Source: Brachypterus glaber (Eukaryota > Arthropoda > Insecta > Coleoptera > Kateretidae). Taken from it: a stretch of DNA of 64,000 bases. Shown one piece after another: positions 10,347-20,440 of this stretch. How positions within the stretch are numbered: the first letter of the stretch is position 1; each line of letters opens with the position of its first letter. The position numbers were made by a program, and so were the translations under genes. The stretch lies in assembly GCA_958510825.1 (NCBI GenBank), contig OY294050.1:3635340-3699339 (forward strand), in the 5' to 3' direction. Below the pieces are notes generated by a model, which saw only the letters and a program-made list of their open reading frames with translations, was not told the origin of the DNA and made no database searches.

Positions 10347-10585
10347 GGGAACGTTCAAGTATTACGTAACGAAAAATATATCAAAACTCATACACTTCAT
10401 ACCTTGGTTCTCGCCTTATTCAAGGCTGTAGAGTTTTCATATTTTGGCTACCCCCCCTAACACACCCTCTATTAGAGGGGGTAGGCAAAATATGAAATCT
10501 CTATAATCTATAATAACGCGAGAACCGGGGTATGAAGTGTATGAATTTTGGTACAATTTCCGTTACGTAATACTTGAACGTTCCC
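10347..10585. mobile_element. Long-armed palindromic MITE (family I)
   Basis: The ends are GGGAACGTTCAAGTATTACG and its inverse. The arms continue for about 110 bp through TCATACACTTCATACC and TTGGTTCTCGC to a C-rich/G-rich centre (GGCTACCCCCCC...GGGGGTAGGC). Non-autonomous. Confidence 0.85.
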
Positions 10586-10608
10586 AGAGCTGGTGAGAAT
10601 TTTTAATT

Positions 10609-10765
10609 AATTATTTTCTCCCAGATGTATTTTATATATGTTTTAAGGTATATTCAAATTAAGCTATTTTCAAATAGCCAGGTCCTGGATCGTGTTCCTT
10701 TGGATGCTAGAAGCCTCGAAAAGGTGTTAAATGGGGTCCCCGAAAAATATACTTTTAATCCTAAA
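10609..10765 (+). repeat. Dispersed repeat (family J), copy
   Basis: Shares TATATATGTTTTAAGG, CAAATTAAGCTATTTTC and CCTTTGGATGCTAGAAGCC with copies at 22835-23110 (+), 23305-23470 (-), 31985-32175 (-) and 42975-43095 (+); a diverged piece is at 20765-20955. No protein is encoded. The boundaries are uncertain. Confidence 0.65.
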
Positions 10766-11598
10766 TAAATAATAAATAAATAAAAAATATATAAATAAAC
10801 TTACCGAGTGAAACCACCCTGTACATATTGATTAAAAAATAACAACTATCTTATCAAAAAGGTCACAAAAGAAAAAGAAGAAAAAGAGAGAAAAGAAGAA
10901 TAATAAAAAGATTGATAAAAAAATATGAAGAACATATCCTATTGCAGATGGTTTATAAATGATTAAAATTGCGTTATGTAATACTTGAACGGCCCCATAT
11001 CAAAATTCCGAAAAACTTGTGTATATATTTTAACTAATTATTCAAACTGTATTAGGAAAAAAGGGACGACAAAGCTTTTGCTATCCCATTTTCGAAAAAA
11101 AAAGCGTACAAAGTAAGTTTTGAATCACTCAGTACAATCACGTATCATGTCAAAAGCTCTAATGAATTATTATTCAAATTCTACTCTGGACCAATTTTGG
11201 GAAACAAGAAAAGGGTTAATACTCGAGGATTGTAAGAAACAATACAAAAGTCCAAACAACAGCTGCAAAATTAATGTTAGTTTATGCAAAAATTAACGAA
11301 GCTAAAGAAAAATTAAAGTAATTTTAGATCTTTACTGCGCATGCTTGGTGATAATTATCGAAATAACTAGAAATATAATTATTTTTATGACTACACTGCG
11401 CATGCGTAAGTATAATTACAACACCCCGCTTTTTTTGTTACATTTTAGGTGGTTTTCAAGTTTTTCTTCAAGGTGAATAATAAAAAAGTTATGGCCAAAA
11501 CTAAAATTTAACCCTAGATTTAACCCCTCTCTCACCCACCACCCAAACGATTTTGCTCAAACACGAGCTTGTCCAAGATAATATAGAAATTCATCTAT
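10766..11598. other. AT-rich spacer with a solo MITE end
   Basis: 10971-10996 holds one family-I terminus (GTTATGTAATACTTGAACGG). 10865-10905 is purine-rich. Otherwise empty. Confidence 0.45.
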
Positions 11599-12000
11599 AC
11601 ACGGAAAGAAATTAGTGGGCTCTGCGCTATACATTATAAGATATTTGGTAACAGTGGCAAATTATAGTGATAATAACTAATAATGTTAAAAATAAATTGG
11701 AAACGATTATATATATTACAGACACGATTATATTTATTACAGGCACTATTATAAATTTACAGAAATTTTATTATATTATAAAAATTATTAGCACGGACAA
11801 TAATTAAATCTATTTAAGCTATAAATGCCATACTATTTGTTATATTTTATTATTCACTAAACAATATAAGTATTTCATATAAATTTTTACACTGACTGCC
11901 ATAATTGTAAGAGAAAGCCTTGTATTTATATAATAAGCGATTATAATTTGCTTGGTATGTGTGTTATAGCGCTCCTAGCTATAATTGTTTTTTTCCGTGT
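11599..12000 (+). mobile_element. 402-bp element with ACACGGAAA ends (family B), copy 1
   Basis: The ends are ACACGGAAAGAAATTA and the inverse of ACACGGAAAAAAACAATTA, next to TATA-like flanks that suggest a TA or TATA target duplication. The inverse copy at 62330-62755 is collinear over the whole length, with one ~25-bp difference (an extra CCTTATAATCTATAGC segment there). Non-coding. Confidence 0.85.
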
Positions 12001-12278
12001 ATAACAATTTTTAAAGTTCATAGCGTTCTTAAGTTATCGTGGATACAGACAGACAGACGTCATTTTTTCTTTGCTTATTTTGATATTTCGCGACGTTTTA
12101 GGAAAAAATAACATGGTTTAGACCATGAACGTAAAGAATAAGGACTGGTAACTTGTAGTTCGATCTGGTTACGTATTGTATCTACCTGGTATCTACGAGC
12201 GAGATCTGAAGCCTTCTAGATCCTAATTTTAATTTTTAAATGGTGACATTTTAAACATATGTTCACAGATTGTTTCAA
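12001..12278. other. Spacer with a fragment of the CAGACAGACAG repeat family
   Basis: CATAGCGTTCTTAAGTTATC followed by GTGGATACAGACAGACAGAC at 12019-12058 matches the conserved core of the repeats at 39.5 kb and 43.5 kb. The rest is unremarkable. Confidence 0.5.
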
Positions 12279-12375
12279 ATGTTACGCCCATGTCAATGGT
12301 ATAAGAAAATAGCGTTGCAGGGGGGGTGGGGGTCCAAAATGATCAAAATTTGCGTTACGTAATACTTGAACGTTC
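12279..12375. mobile_element. Family-I MITE, left end lost
   Basis: Shares the interior CATGTCAATGGTATA and GGGGGGGTGGGGGT with the 4198-4309 copy and keeps the right terminus GCGTTACGTAATACTTGAAC. Confidence 0.7.
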
Positions 12376-12629
12376 ACTATATAATTTAGGTAAAAAAAAA
12401 TGTTTTCAAAATACTTTATGAGAAAGAAAAAGGCGTCCTTTCTGGTCCTGGCATAAACACAATAGAATAGAATATTCATATTTAAGTTAAGTGATCCAGT
12501 GACCACTCCGCGGATCCGCGCAACGTATGAAGCTCCGTCTTTGTCTTTTTCGTAGTAAAAGACAAAAGCAGAGCAAGCCTAAAGCCACTAGCATGCTAGC
12601 TATAGCATTGAGAACACGCAAACAAGCCG

Positions 12630-12960
12630 TGAAGATATTTAATGGCTACGCATTCCATTATATACTATTCACAGTGGGGATCTTTGGGATCTTCCCCTCG
12701 TAGAACTTGATTTTTCCTGATCGGATTATTTATCGTGTTCACAAAAATCGCGACACCGGACGGACAGACAGACACACGGACGGACGGAGGGACGGACGAA
12801 CGGACGGAAATTTGGAAAAAAAGTTGCTTATTTTTTCAGGAAACTAATTTATGTCCAAGAATTTTTTGTCTATGACGATTTTTGAAATTTTTTGAAAATT
12901 CGAAACTACCGTATAATATTATTCCAGCGCAGGCGCTGTGAGTAACATAATAACGTTGCA
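12630..12960 (+). repeat. Dispersed repeat with GGACGGACAGACAG core (family Y)
   Basis: Order: ACAAGCCGTGAAGATAT, ATTCCATTATATACTATTCAC, a tetranucleotide tract of CAGACAGACACACGGACGG type, TTGCTTATTTTTTCAGG, CCAAGAATTTTTTGTCTA, and GCGCAGGCGCTG. Copies: 46180-46400 (+, tract missing), 55795-56215 (-), 57120-57205 (-), 33130-33540 (-). Short frames are not conserved. Confidence 0.7.
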
Positions 12961-14010
12961 GCCTCCCTTTGGACTATAAAACTACGATACTAGCGGGTCG
13001 TAAGAAACACAATACAATACTAAAAGTCGTCCAAGAATACATTACAAGCGAACTTGTTTCCTTCATTCCTTGCATACTAAATCTTAGTTTGTATAAACAT
13101 ATTACATACAATCACAGCCCGATTTTATTACACCACTGACTTTATAATGACTTAAAACCTTAGGCGTAGGTGGCTCAAACTTTATTAGGGGCCCCCTAAT
13201 ATGAGGCGGCTGGAAGCCACAAGCGCAAGAGAGGGTTTGAGGGTGAGATAATTACTAAAATAATTTATGTCAGACAACAATGCGGGGATTTACTGTAGAA
13301 AAACAAACGTAATTATTTCTGGGTGGAAGTTTAAAGGCATATTAGGGAATTTCTAAAAAAAAATCCAACACACTTGTGTTTGAAGCATTTATCATTAAAA
13401 TAATAATAATCTTTATTTAGTATATACTTTTTTTTACATACAACAACAAACTGTTAACCGATCAGGTTTTTCTTTTTCGCGCAGAGAGGCTACCAGAGCC
13501 TGGTAGGAAGAGACGTAGAAATGCGGACTGCGTACAGGAAAGAAAGAGAAAGCATTCGGAGGAAAAAATAGGCGGTACGCGTACCCCCTAACAACTTGTG
13601 AATTTAGGCGCGTGGTTTGGGAGGTGCATCCATATTTAAAAACTCACCTCTCTTCCTACGTTTGACGAGCTATGATGTGGGTGTTCTGTGATGTATTTTA
13701 AATTCATTTATGTGCACATAGAAACTACATATCACATGTAATTACATGTACATGCTTATCGTTGAGTATATTTATGTACATAAAAATTTTAGCCCAAAAT
13801 GACTACTTTCAATATTTGGTTAAAACATTTATTAGAATCAGCTGATTGTCGCCATCTTTATTAATCATCCTTCCACAAAAAAACTATTATAGTGACAACA
13901 ACGTTGTTGTATTATTAAATAATATGAATCTACAATTTTAATAGTGTATTTAATATAAAGCTACAATGTTTTAGAATAATTGTAAAAATGGTATTATATA
14001 CCTCAAACAT
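12961..14010. other. Spacer, nothing recognised
   Basis: There is a somewhat GC-richer patch at 13480-13640 with no recognisable reading frame, and otherwise AT-rich sequence. Confidence 0.4.
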
Positions 14011-14284
14011 GGGAGGATTGGTGTAGTGGACTACCGCGTCGTACTTGGCGAGTTTACTACACAAATAGCGTGAGTTTGACTCTCACCGGCGCCAATTTGC
14101 CTTTTTCAGTTAATTAATAATTAAAATTTGGCGAAAGCGTAAGCGGACACTCCCTATAAATTGGTTCGAAAGTCAATTAAAGCCGGTGGTTCCCTCTACT
14201 ACTAGCCCACACAAGTCCTGGACTTAGGGGTTGCTTAATTTAGTAGAATAGTACGAGGTTAAACAAAATGTAATGTAATGTAAT
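14011..14284 (+). mobile_element. tRNA-derived SINE, full-length copy
   Basis: The head reads GGGAGGATTGGTGTAGTGG, matching an RNA polymerase III A box (TGGTGTAGTGGAC). GAGTTTGACTCTC at 14072-14084 is a B box, followed by CCGGCGCCA as in a tRNA acceptor end. A tRNA-unrelated body follows, ending in a (TGTAA)n tail at 14268-14284. Copies on the minus strand are 38609-38875 (with head) and 3390-3601 (without). Movement would depend on a LINE supplied in trans; none intact is seen here. Confidence 0.85.
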
Positions 14285-14295
14285 ATTAGAACAAC

Positions 14296-14666
14296 GTTTA
14301 TTGTACTATAAAATAAAACTAGTAGATATTGTCAAACACCGACAGATATATTTAAAAAAGTATTAAGCTAATGCCTGATGCATTTCGAAATTTGATATTT
14401 CATCTTCAGAGGCTAAAAAATTTAAATTAATGTAGTATACATACATAGAACAGGTGCGAATTTACTTGTTCTATGTATGTATACTACATTAATTTAAATT
14501 TTTTAGCCTCTGAAGATGAAATATCAAATTTCGAAATGCATCAGGCATTAGCTTAATACTTTTTTAAATATATCTGTCGGTGTTTGACAATATCTACTAG
14601 TTTTATTCTATAATATACATCGACTATATCAGGATGATATCACCTCACGAATGTTTATTGTACTAT
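14296..14666. mobile_element. Inverted-dimer retroelement-like insertion with 14-bp target duplication
   Basis: GTTTATTGTACTAT occurs exactly at 14296-14309 and 14653-14666. Inside, two arms of about 146 bp (14307-14452 and 14467-14612) are inverted copies with one mismatch and a 14-nt loop. A ~40-bp unpaired tail (14613-14652) follows the right arm only. Each arm carries CTGAAGA...GAAA, a hammerhead-like core (right-arm copy 14510-14549). A long variable-length target duplication, inverted partial copies, a one-sided extension and a hammerhead-like motif together recall Penelope-like elements. No reverse transcriptase is present, so it would be non-autonomous. Confidence 0.7.
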
Positions 14667-15019
14667 TTCTATATTTTTCTATCAGTGTAATATTAAGGAG
14701 AAATGCTCCTTTTGTCCTTATGTTCCTCTGGCACTGGTTCCAACAAGATCTTTGTTAATAACACAGCCAAATTGAATCTGTATGTGGAAGCCTAATTCAT
14801 TATTATGTAAAATACTAGTTTAAGTTTCAACTGGTAATATCCCGAAAGTATAGTATTTCGTTCCGTCATTAACATTACAACAAACATTCTAATTAAAACG
14901 GAAAACTTGATCAAAAGTTTCAGAGTTCATTCAATTACTACCCTGAATCTCTGAGTTTATCCTCAGGGGTTTGTTAAAAAATTCTAAACAATATTATAAG
15001 AAACTAATGGCCGATTTAC
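14667..15019. other. Spacer, nothing recognised
   Basis: AT-rich, no repeats seen. Confidence 0.4.
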
Positions 15020-15592
15020 TAATAGTAGGGGTAGAGAAAACAATTTTTATAGCCGGGCGTATTATATCCCGAGATATTGTAACATCGAGGGATATAAGGG
15101 TGCAAGGCTGCAATAGTTTTTTCTGCCGTGGTTCATTTATTATTATTTTCACTACTAGAACTACTTTACTAGTTTTATTAGCTTAATAAAGTACAATATT
15201 AAGAGGAATGCTGTTTCTTTTTCATTTTTATAAAAATTGAGTTGCATTGATCAATGACATTTGGCTTAATTAGACAGTTAACAGCTGATAATTATTACCA
15301 ATTATTAAAATTAGTAATTGGCTAAATATAACAAAAATCCTAAAAAGAACATGCATTTTTAAATGTGAGTTTAAAGTACTTATTTGCGCAAATATTATTT
15401 ATTAAGGCTATTTGATGTTTATGAAAATTTCAAGAAACAGCATTCCTGTTAATATTTTACTATTATCTGAAAACATATCTGAAACAACGGTAGCTAATGA
15501 CGAATATTACAGCCTTGCACTGTTATATCCCTCGATGCGTCTCAGGATATAATACCCTAGGCTATAAAAAATGCCTTCTCTATTACTATTAT
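15020..15592. mobile_element. 573-bp long-inverted-repeat element (family M)
   Basis: Left arm TTTTTATAGCC...TATTATATCCCGAGAT...CATCGAGGGATATAA...GTGCAAGGCTG is answered by its inverse at the right end. Inner words (TTGATCAATGACATTTG; TATGAAAATTTCAAGAA) are shared with the larger 57588-59053 element, so both belong to one family. No transposase is present. Confidence 0.7.
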
Positions 15593-15607
15593 ACATACAC
15601 TAAAAAT

Positions 15608-15808
15608 TCGTTACCGTAGTAAATACTATACGTTTTTGCATATATTGAACCCCACGAAAGATTAGTTCAATCACTGGTTGTTACAGAAATACTTATCGTT
15701 AACAACGCGGTGTTATAGTTCTTGTAACCGTAACAACCAGTAAAACTTTACTCAACTTTCGTGGGATTTAATATATGCAAAAACCTTTGGTGTTTACTAC
15801 GGTAACAA
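15608..15808. mobile_element. 201-bp palindromic MITE
   Basis: Arms begin TTCGTTACCGTAGTAAATAC and TTGTTACCGTAGTAAACACC. They continue through TTTTTGCATATATTGAA and CCACGAAAG to a GGTTGTTAC/GTAACAACC inner pair. Confidence 0.8.
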
Positions 15809-16282
15809 TTTTCAGTTTATTAAAGTTACTTGGGAAAGTCTTCACTAAAAATAGAGTAATATTTCTTTGCGTGTAGAGATAAATAAACCCGGATCCATGT
15901 TATATATCCACGTTCATTTCTCTTTTAAATCATAAAACATGCTTGAAGCATAATGACATGCAACTTGTAGAATTTAAATTGCTTTCAGTTCAAAATTTTA
16001 ATCATTTTACGTATTTTTCAATGAAAATTCTCAACAATCGTTTTAAATTTAGATTTTCATAAACAACTTACAAGCATTACTTGACAATTTTGGACTACCA
16101 ACCAAATTGTTGTAGTTTAATTAAATTCAAATGAGTAAAATATATTTTGAAAAAAATCTTTTGTTATTTTTGAGCAGTATTACATTTTTGGCATGCTTTT
16201 TCTTCTAATTCTCAGCGTGCTTTTATTTTCAAAATATGTTTAAGTAAGCTCCATAATGTTTTTGTGGTGGTTTAAGTGTCTA
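15809..16282. other. Spacer, nothing recognised
   Basis: AT-rich and non-repetitive as far as I can see. Confidence 0.4.
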
Positions 16283-16605
16283 TATCAACACACATTCAGT
16301 TTGACAAATTCTACGGTACTTTAGAGACAGCATTTCCAGAGACTTACTTCGTTGGGATGTTTTATCCTCTCCGCACTCTGGGCCTAGCGGACTCTCTAGA
16401 ATCCGCATTGTTTCCAGGTGCTTCCTTAGCTTGCAGTGGCCCGTGAGGACCCCTACAAGTTGTCTGAATGCAGTTCTTCCATTTTCCAGCAACCAGTCGG
16501 TTTTTGATTTGCTTGGGCCAGCCAGGATGTCCTTAGCTTGACGGCAACCGTCGACCGCCCTCCATTGCTCCTTTAGCTTGGTATAAGCCCACTCATCGAG
16601 AGCAG
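16283..16605 (-). pseudogene. LINE remnant, C-terminal RNase H/zinc-knuckle boundary
   Basis: The minus-strand frame reads ALDEWAYTKLKEQWRAV..., then LLENGRTAFRQLVGVLTGHC, LRKHLETMRILESPLGPECG and EDKTSQ, after which the expected zinc-knuckle reading is lost to a frameshift. The LTGHCxLxxHL...CxxC pattern is typical of I/R1/Jockey-group LINE ORF2 proteins just past RNase H, where a CCHC knuckle follows. A stop lies just upstream of the frame, so both ends are broken. It stands out from its surroundings by near-balanced base composition. Confidence 0.75.
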
Positions 16606-16960
16606 TCTAAAGTCTTAACATGTGACGCACTTTTTGATCCCTTCTCCTAACCTTTCAAAAGATACGCTTTTTTCAAATATCTCCAATATGCTCTCAATTC
16701 TTTTCTTTTCTTCTTTTTTGTGCTAAATAAAACACTGTTTTTTTTTCAGGCACCTGCATTATCAACCTGCGTAAATTTATAAAATGAATAGAAATAAAAA
16801 AATTATTTCGTTATTCTTCAAGACAGAAAAAACGATTTAATTTTATATCATCTTTCTTTAGAATTTTTACACAATGGAAAAAGATCCTATTATCCTTTTC
16901 CATTACAAGACTTGCACTTAAAAATAATTTAATTATAACATTGTGTGAATAAATTTTATT

Positions 16961-17201
16961 CACACGGAAAAAATAAATTCCATTAAATGGGATTTCTTTT
17001 TTGCTAATCATTTTTTAATTCTTGTTATAAGGTAATTTAAACGGCTAGACATATTAGGGGCTGTCCATATATTACGTAACGCAATTTTTCAAAAAAAATT
17101 GTTTTATGTACACGCGCATATTCATTTTATCTACTAAAAAAATGAGTACAGAATGAAATAAAATGTGTGTACTTAAATTACGAATATTTTTCTCCGTGTG
17201 T
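16961..17201. mobile_element. Probable element with CACACGGAAAAAAT ends
   Basis: CACACGGAAAAAAT at 16961 and the near-inverse ATTTTTCTCCGTGTG ending at 17200 bracket 240 bp. A family-I terminus (CTGTCCATATATTACGTAAC, 17061-17080) lies inside. The ends resemble families A and B. No second copy is seen, so this is tentative. Confidence 0.4.
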
Positions 17202-18338
17202 ATATAAATAATCTCAACTGAAGACAATACAAACACTTATCTCAATTTGTGGTTAAATTTAGTACTGATAAGAGATTAATGCTGGTAAGATATCTTAAAT
17301 TAATTAATACGGGCAAATCAGCTGAAACGGCCAGCAAAACAATTCTGGGTATATTAATCAAACGGTGATTATGATTATACAGTAATGATCGTAGTTTAAT
17401 GATCTTTGCTGTACAAGAAATAGTGTACTTAAAAATCAATCTGCCTGCAAAATATAATTTCCACAAAATAAGCCTAAACAAGGATATTATACAATTTTTT
17501 TTTCTAATCTTTCAATAACACTGCTCGACAAAAAAACATATCTCTCAATTTTGTCTGATATATCATTTTCGATTAACTTTTTGATGCTGAACACAAATTT
17601 GACCTCCATTTGTTAAATATATATAAATGCCACTGATTAAAAAAATAAAATAAATAAATATTATTTTTTGCCTAAATATTTATCTTAACAACCAGGCGTT
17701 CACTCCAGTCAGCGAACCAAGTAGTTAGTCGGTATTAAGCAATCAATCTTCCCACGTACGCGTATTTTATCGTTCTTTTTGCACGAAATTACAAATCAAA
17801 AGCTATGAACTGTCTATGAATAAATAACATTGCTCTACCCACAATTGCTATCGCGCGCACTAGGATAAAAGGTGTGTCTCCAGCATCCCAAAGAAGTATT
17901 TTTGTAGCTGTTGAACCGCGAACAATATAATAATAGATAATACAAAAGATCGTAAAAATAAATAGTATCTTTGGATGTGATTTATAGATTTCGTTATACG
18001 AGTGAATACCAAAGATATTTTTATTTATTTAAGGTCCCACATATCTTGTTTACATATTCCTATATACGAGGGTATTCAAAATTAAAACACATTTGTTTAT
18101 TAATTTTTGCCCTAATAATATAATATTATAATTGTATTGTAGCGTTAAAATACTAATTTTTACACAATTTAACACTATTTTTTATCAATTCAGGTCTACA
18201 CGGTCGACTGTATTAATTTTTTTCATTAGTGTAGAATATTTTTCCTCTGTGTGTAGGTGTTTTTTACAATTTTGGCGAAGGCGCACTACACGGAACATGA
18301 GTGTACTTCATTTTTAATTCGGTTGAATAAAGTTCATT
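17202..18338. other. Spacer, nothing recognised
   Basis: No gene or repeat is identified. AATATTTTTCCTCTGTGTG at 18228-18246 could be one end of an ACAC(A/G)GAAAAA-type element whose partner I cannot find. Confidence 0.4.
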
Positions 18339-18387
18339 TAATTTATTATTCCATCAATCTATTTTCCAATCATCGTACAGAGTGATA

Positions 18388-18432
18388 TTGATAGACTGAC
18401 AGTTTCGGGCTGCTGGCCCTCTTCAGTACCAA
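18388..18432 (-). ncRNA. Hammerhead ribozyme motif, unit 1 (consensus core)
   Basis: Reading the minus strand: stem I UUGGUA (18432-18427); core CUGAAGA (18426-18420, matching CUGANGA); stem II GGGC, loop CAGCA, GCCC (18419-18407); core GAAA (18406-18403); short stem III in CUGUCAG (18402-18396); cleavage triplet GUC ending at 18394; then UAUCAA (18393-18388), pairing with UUGGUA over six positions including one G-U. All conserved core positions of a type I hammerhead are present. The very short stem III suggests it would act best as a dimer or tandem transcript. Activity is not shown. Confidence 0.75.
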
Positions 18433-18732
18433 GAGTCAACTCTGCACGCTAATTAAGAAAACATTTTTAGACTTTATTCGCAAAAGGAATACAGTCATTA
18501 GATTGATGTAGACTTGTGGGCCACCTATGGCTAGATGTAGACAACTACTCATACCTCTCCTAGTCTGGAGACTTTAAATGGTAGGAAGTTGAAGACTTGT
18601 GTGTCTCGAGCACATAGTACCACTACTTAGAATTAGTAAGGACAGAAATTTTTAATTTTAAACAAAATTATAAAAATATTAATTTATTTATTATTCCATC
18701 AATCTATTTTCGAATCATCGTACAGAGTTATA

Positions 18733-18777
18733 TTGGTAGACTGACAGCTTCGGGCTGCTGGCCCTCTTCGGTACCAA
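18733..18777 (-). ncRNA. Hammerhead ribozyme motif, unit 2 (core changed)
   Basis: Same architecture as unit 1. Stem I is UUGGUA with UACCAA, so the G-U pair of unit 1 is a G-C pair here, a change that keeps the stem. Stem II is identical. The core, however, reads CCGAAGA instead of CUGAAGA and GAAG instead of GAAA. Both changes hit conserved positions, so this copy is probably slow or inactive. Confidence 0.65.
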
Positions 18778-19184
18778 GAGTCAAATCTGCACGCTGATTA
18801 AGAAAACGTTTTTAGACTTTATTCGCAAAAGGAATATAGTCATTAGTTTGATGTAGACTTGTGCGCCACCTATTTCTAGATGTAGACAACTACTCATACC
18901 TCTCCTAGTCTGGAGACTTTAAATGGTAGCAAGTTGAAGACTTGTGTGTTTTAAGCACATAGTACCACTAACGTGTGGTTAGACTTAGAATTCGTAAGGA
19001 CAGAAATTTTTAATTTTGAACAAAATTATAAAAATATTAATTTATTTATTAATTTATTTTAGATTAAATTAAATTAAAATTGTTATTTTTAAACTGTTTA
19101 ACTTCATGCTTATATTTAATTTATCATTTTCCCCAAGGAAAGTCTTGTGTTTATTGCTTTTTTTGATATGATATGATTTCCGTA

Positions 19185-19450
19185 AAAAAAAATTCTGTCT
19201 GTCGGTCTGTCTGTCGGTCTGTGTGTCCGGGAAACGATAACTCAATAACGCTTCGGGCTAAATACTTCAAATTTGGACAATAGGTTGATTATCTAAAGTT
19301 CTAGACTGGGATTGGTTTTGGTAAAAAACGTATTGGGGTAAGGGGACAAAATGGGGTAAAAACTATTTTTTTCAATTTATTTTTCGTTTTACGATAAAAT
19401 AAACTTTTTTTGAAAAACATTTTTTTTTTCTATTTTTTTTATTTTTTCGT
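19185..19450 (+). repeat. Dispersed repeat with GTCTGTCTGTCGG tract (family X/Y type)
   Basis: A GTCTGTCTGTCGGTCTG tract is followed by CGATAACTCAATAACGCTTC, CTAAATACTTCAAATTTGG and TTTTCGTTTTACG. The inverse copy at 39240-39680 has the same order. Confidence 0.65.
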
Positions 19451-20440
19451 TTTCATTTATTGAACCTAGGCCTATTTTCATTAAATGTACCTATGTGCCT
19501 ATAGGCAAAGTATTATTTTGTTGATAGCAGTTTTTTTTGTATAGTTCTTTTTCAACACCCTGTATAAAACCGAATTGCTATCATTCCCCCACATGTGTGT
19601 GAAACAAAGTGGCCCGCAAAATGCATCGAAGATGATGAATGTCTGTGAAAAAGGAGCGTAAAACGGGAAAATCAGAATAGGCAATTTCTGTGGTCTTAAG
19701 TAGCCATATTTTGCACGTAGTCCTGTATATGTATGAGTTATGTTTTGGGTTACCACGTCCCACGTATATTTTATTTGTTATCGCCATTCCGCTGCGTGAT
19801 GCTTTTCCCAAATAACTGTTTGTGCTTTTTATCGAATTAGACATATAGGTGCTTTATTTATTTAAATCAACGTATGCTAATTTTTCAATTTTCCATATTT
19901 TTACGAAAACAGAAAAAAACTAGATGAAACGTTGCAAGCACCCTGTCAAAAAATCGGCACTATTGTACACTAGAGCCATCTAGTTTGAAAATTTCAAACT
20001 AGGTGTTTTGTTTGATTTTAAATTCTGTATCTTTAAAACATTATATTCTAGCAAAAAACTGTATATAACATTTTTTATAGGGCTTAAAAAGAGCTTTTAT
20101 TTAAAATATAATTTTTTGAAATCGGGCTATAGATATGCTAAAAAAACCTTTTACTGCTTTAAACGCCAATATCTCGAAAACAATGCGTTTTACGAAAACG
20201 TTGTTTATTACATTTTTTGACCAATTTAAAATTATTTTTTATATAAGTGCTAAATTAACCAAATATAATAATAATTGCCCTAATTATAAACAAAAAACGC
20301 TAAAAATAGGAGTTTTACCCTATTTTTACACCCTTACCCCCAATCGTTTACCCCCAAAATCTAATCAGCTCTTCGGAATACGATAAGAAATAATATGCAA
20401 AAAACCGCAACTCGATATCTCATGTAGAAATGGAGTTAGA
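19451..20440. other. Spacer with overlapping short frames, no gene recognised
   Basis: An ACCCTGTATAAAAC word at 19556 is typical of arthropod repeat ends. Two overlapping minus frames at 19499-19844 resemble nothing I know. Confidence 0.4.

Larger units (their letters stand above)
18339..19045 (-). mobile_element. Two tandem 345-bp units carrying minus-strand hammerhead ribozymes
   Basis: Unit 1 starts near 18339 and unit 2 near 18685. They are highly similar over the whole length, differing by scattered substitutions and one ~14-bp insertion in unit 2 near 18970. The ribozyme positions are exactly 345 bp apart (18388 and 18733). There is no open reading frame. Tandem units with self-cleaving motifs, sized so that cleavage would release ~345-nt monomers, resemble hammerhead-bearing satellite DNAs and retrozymes known in animals. 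The family identity is inferred, not shown. Confidence 0.75.

Noticed and set aside
14011..14095. Functional tRNA gene
   Set aside because: The tRNA-like part is followed by a SINE body and tail, occurs in several copies, and I could not fold a convincing full cloverleaf.
19499..19844. Two overlapping minus-strand frames, considered as a gene fragment
   Set aside because: No domain, no consistent frame, and flanked by a generic ACCCTGTATA repeat word.
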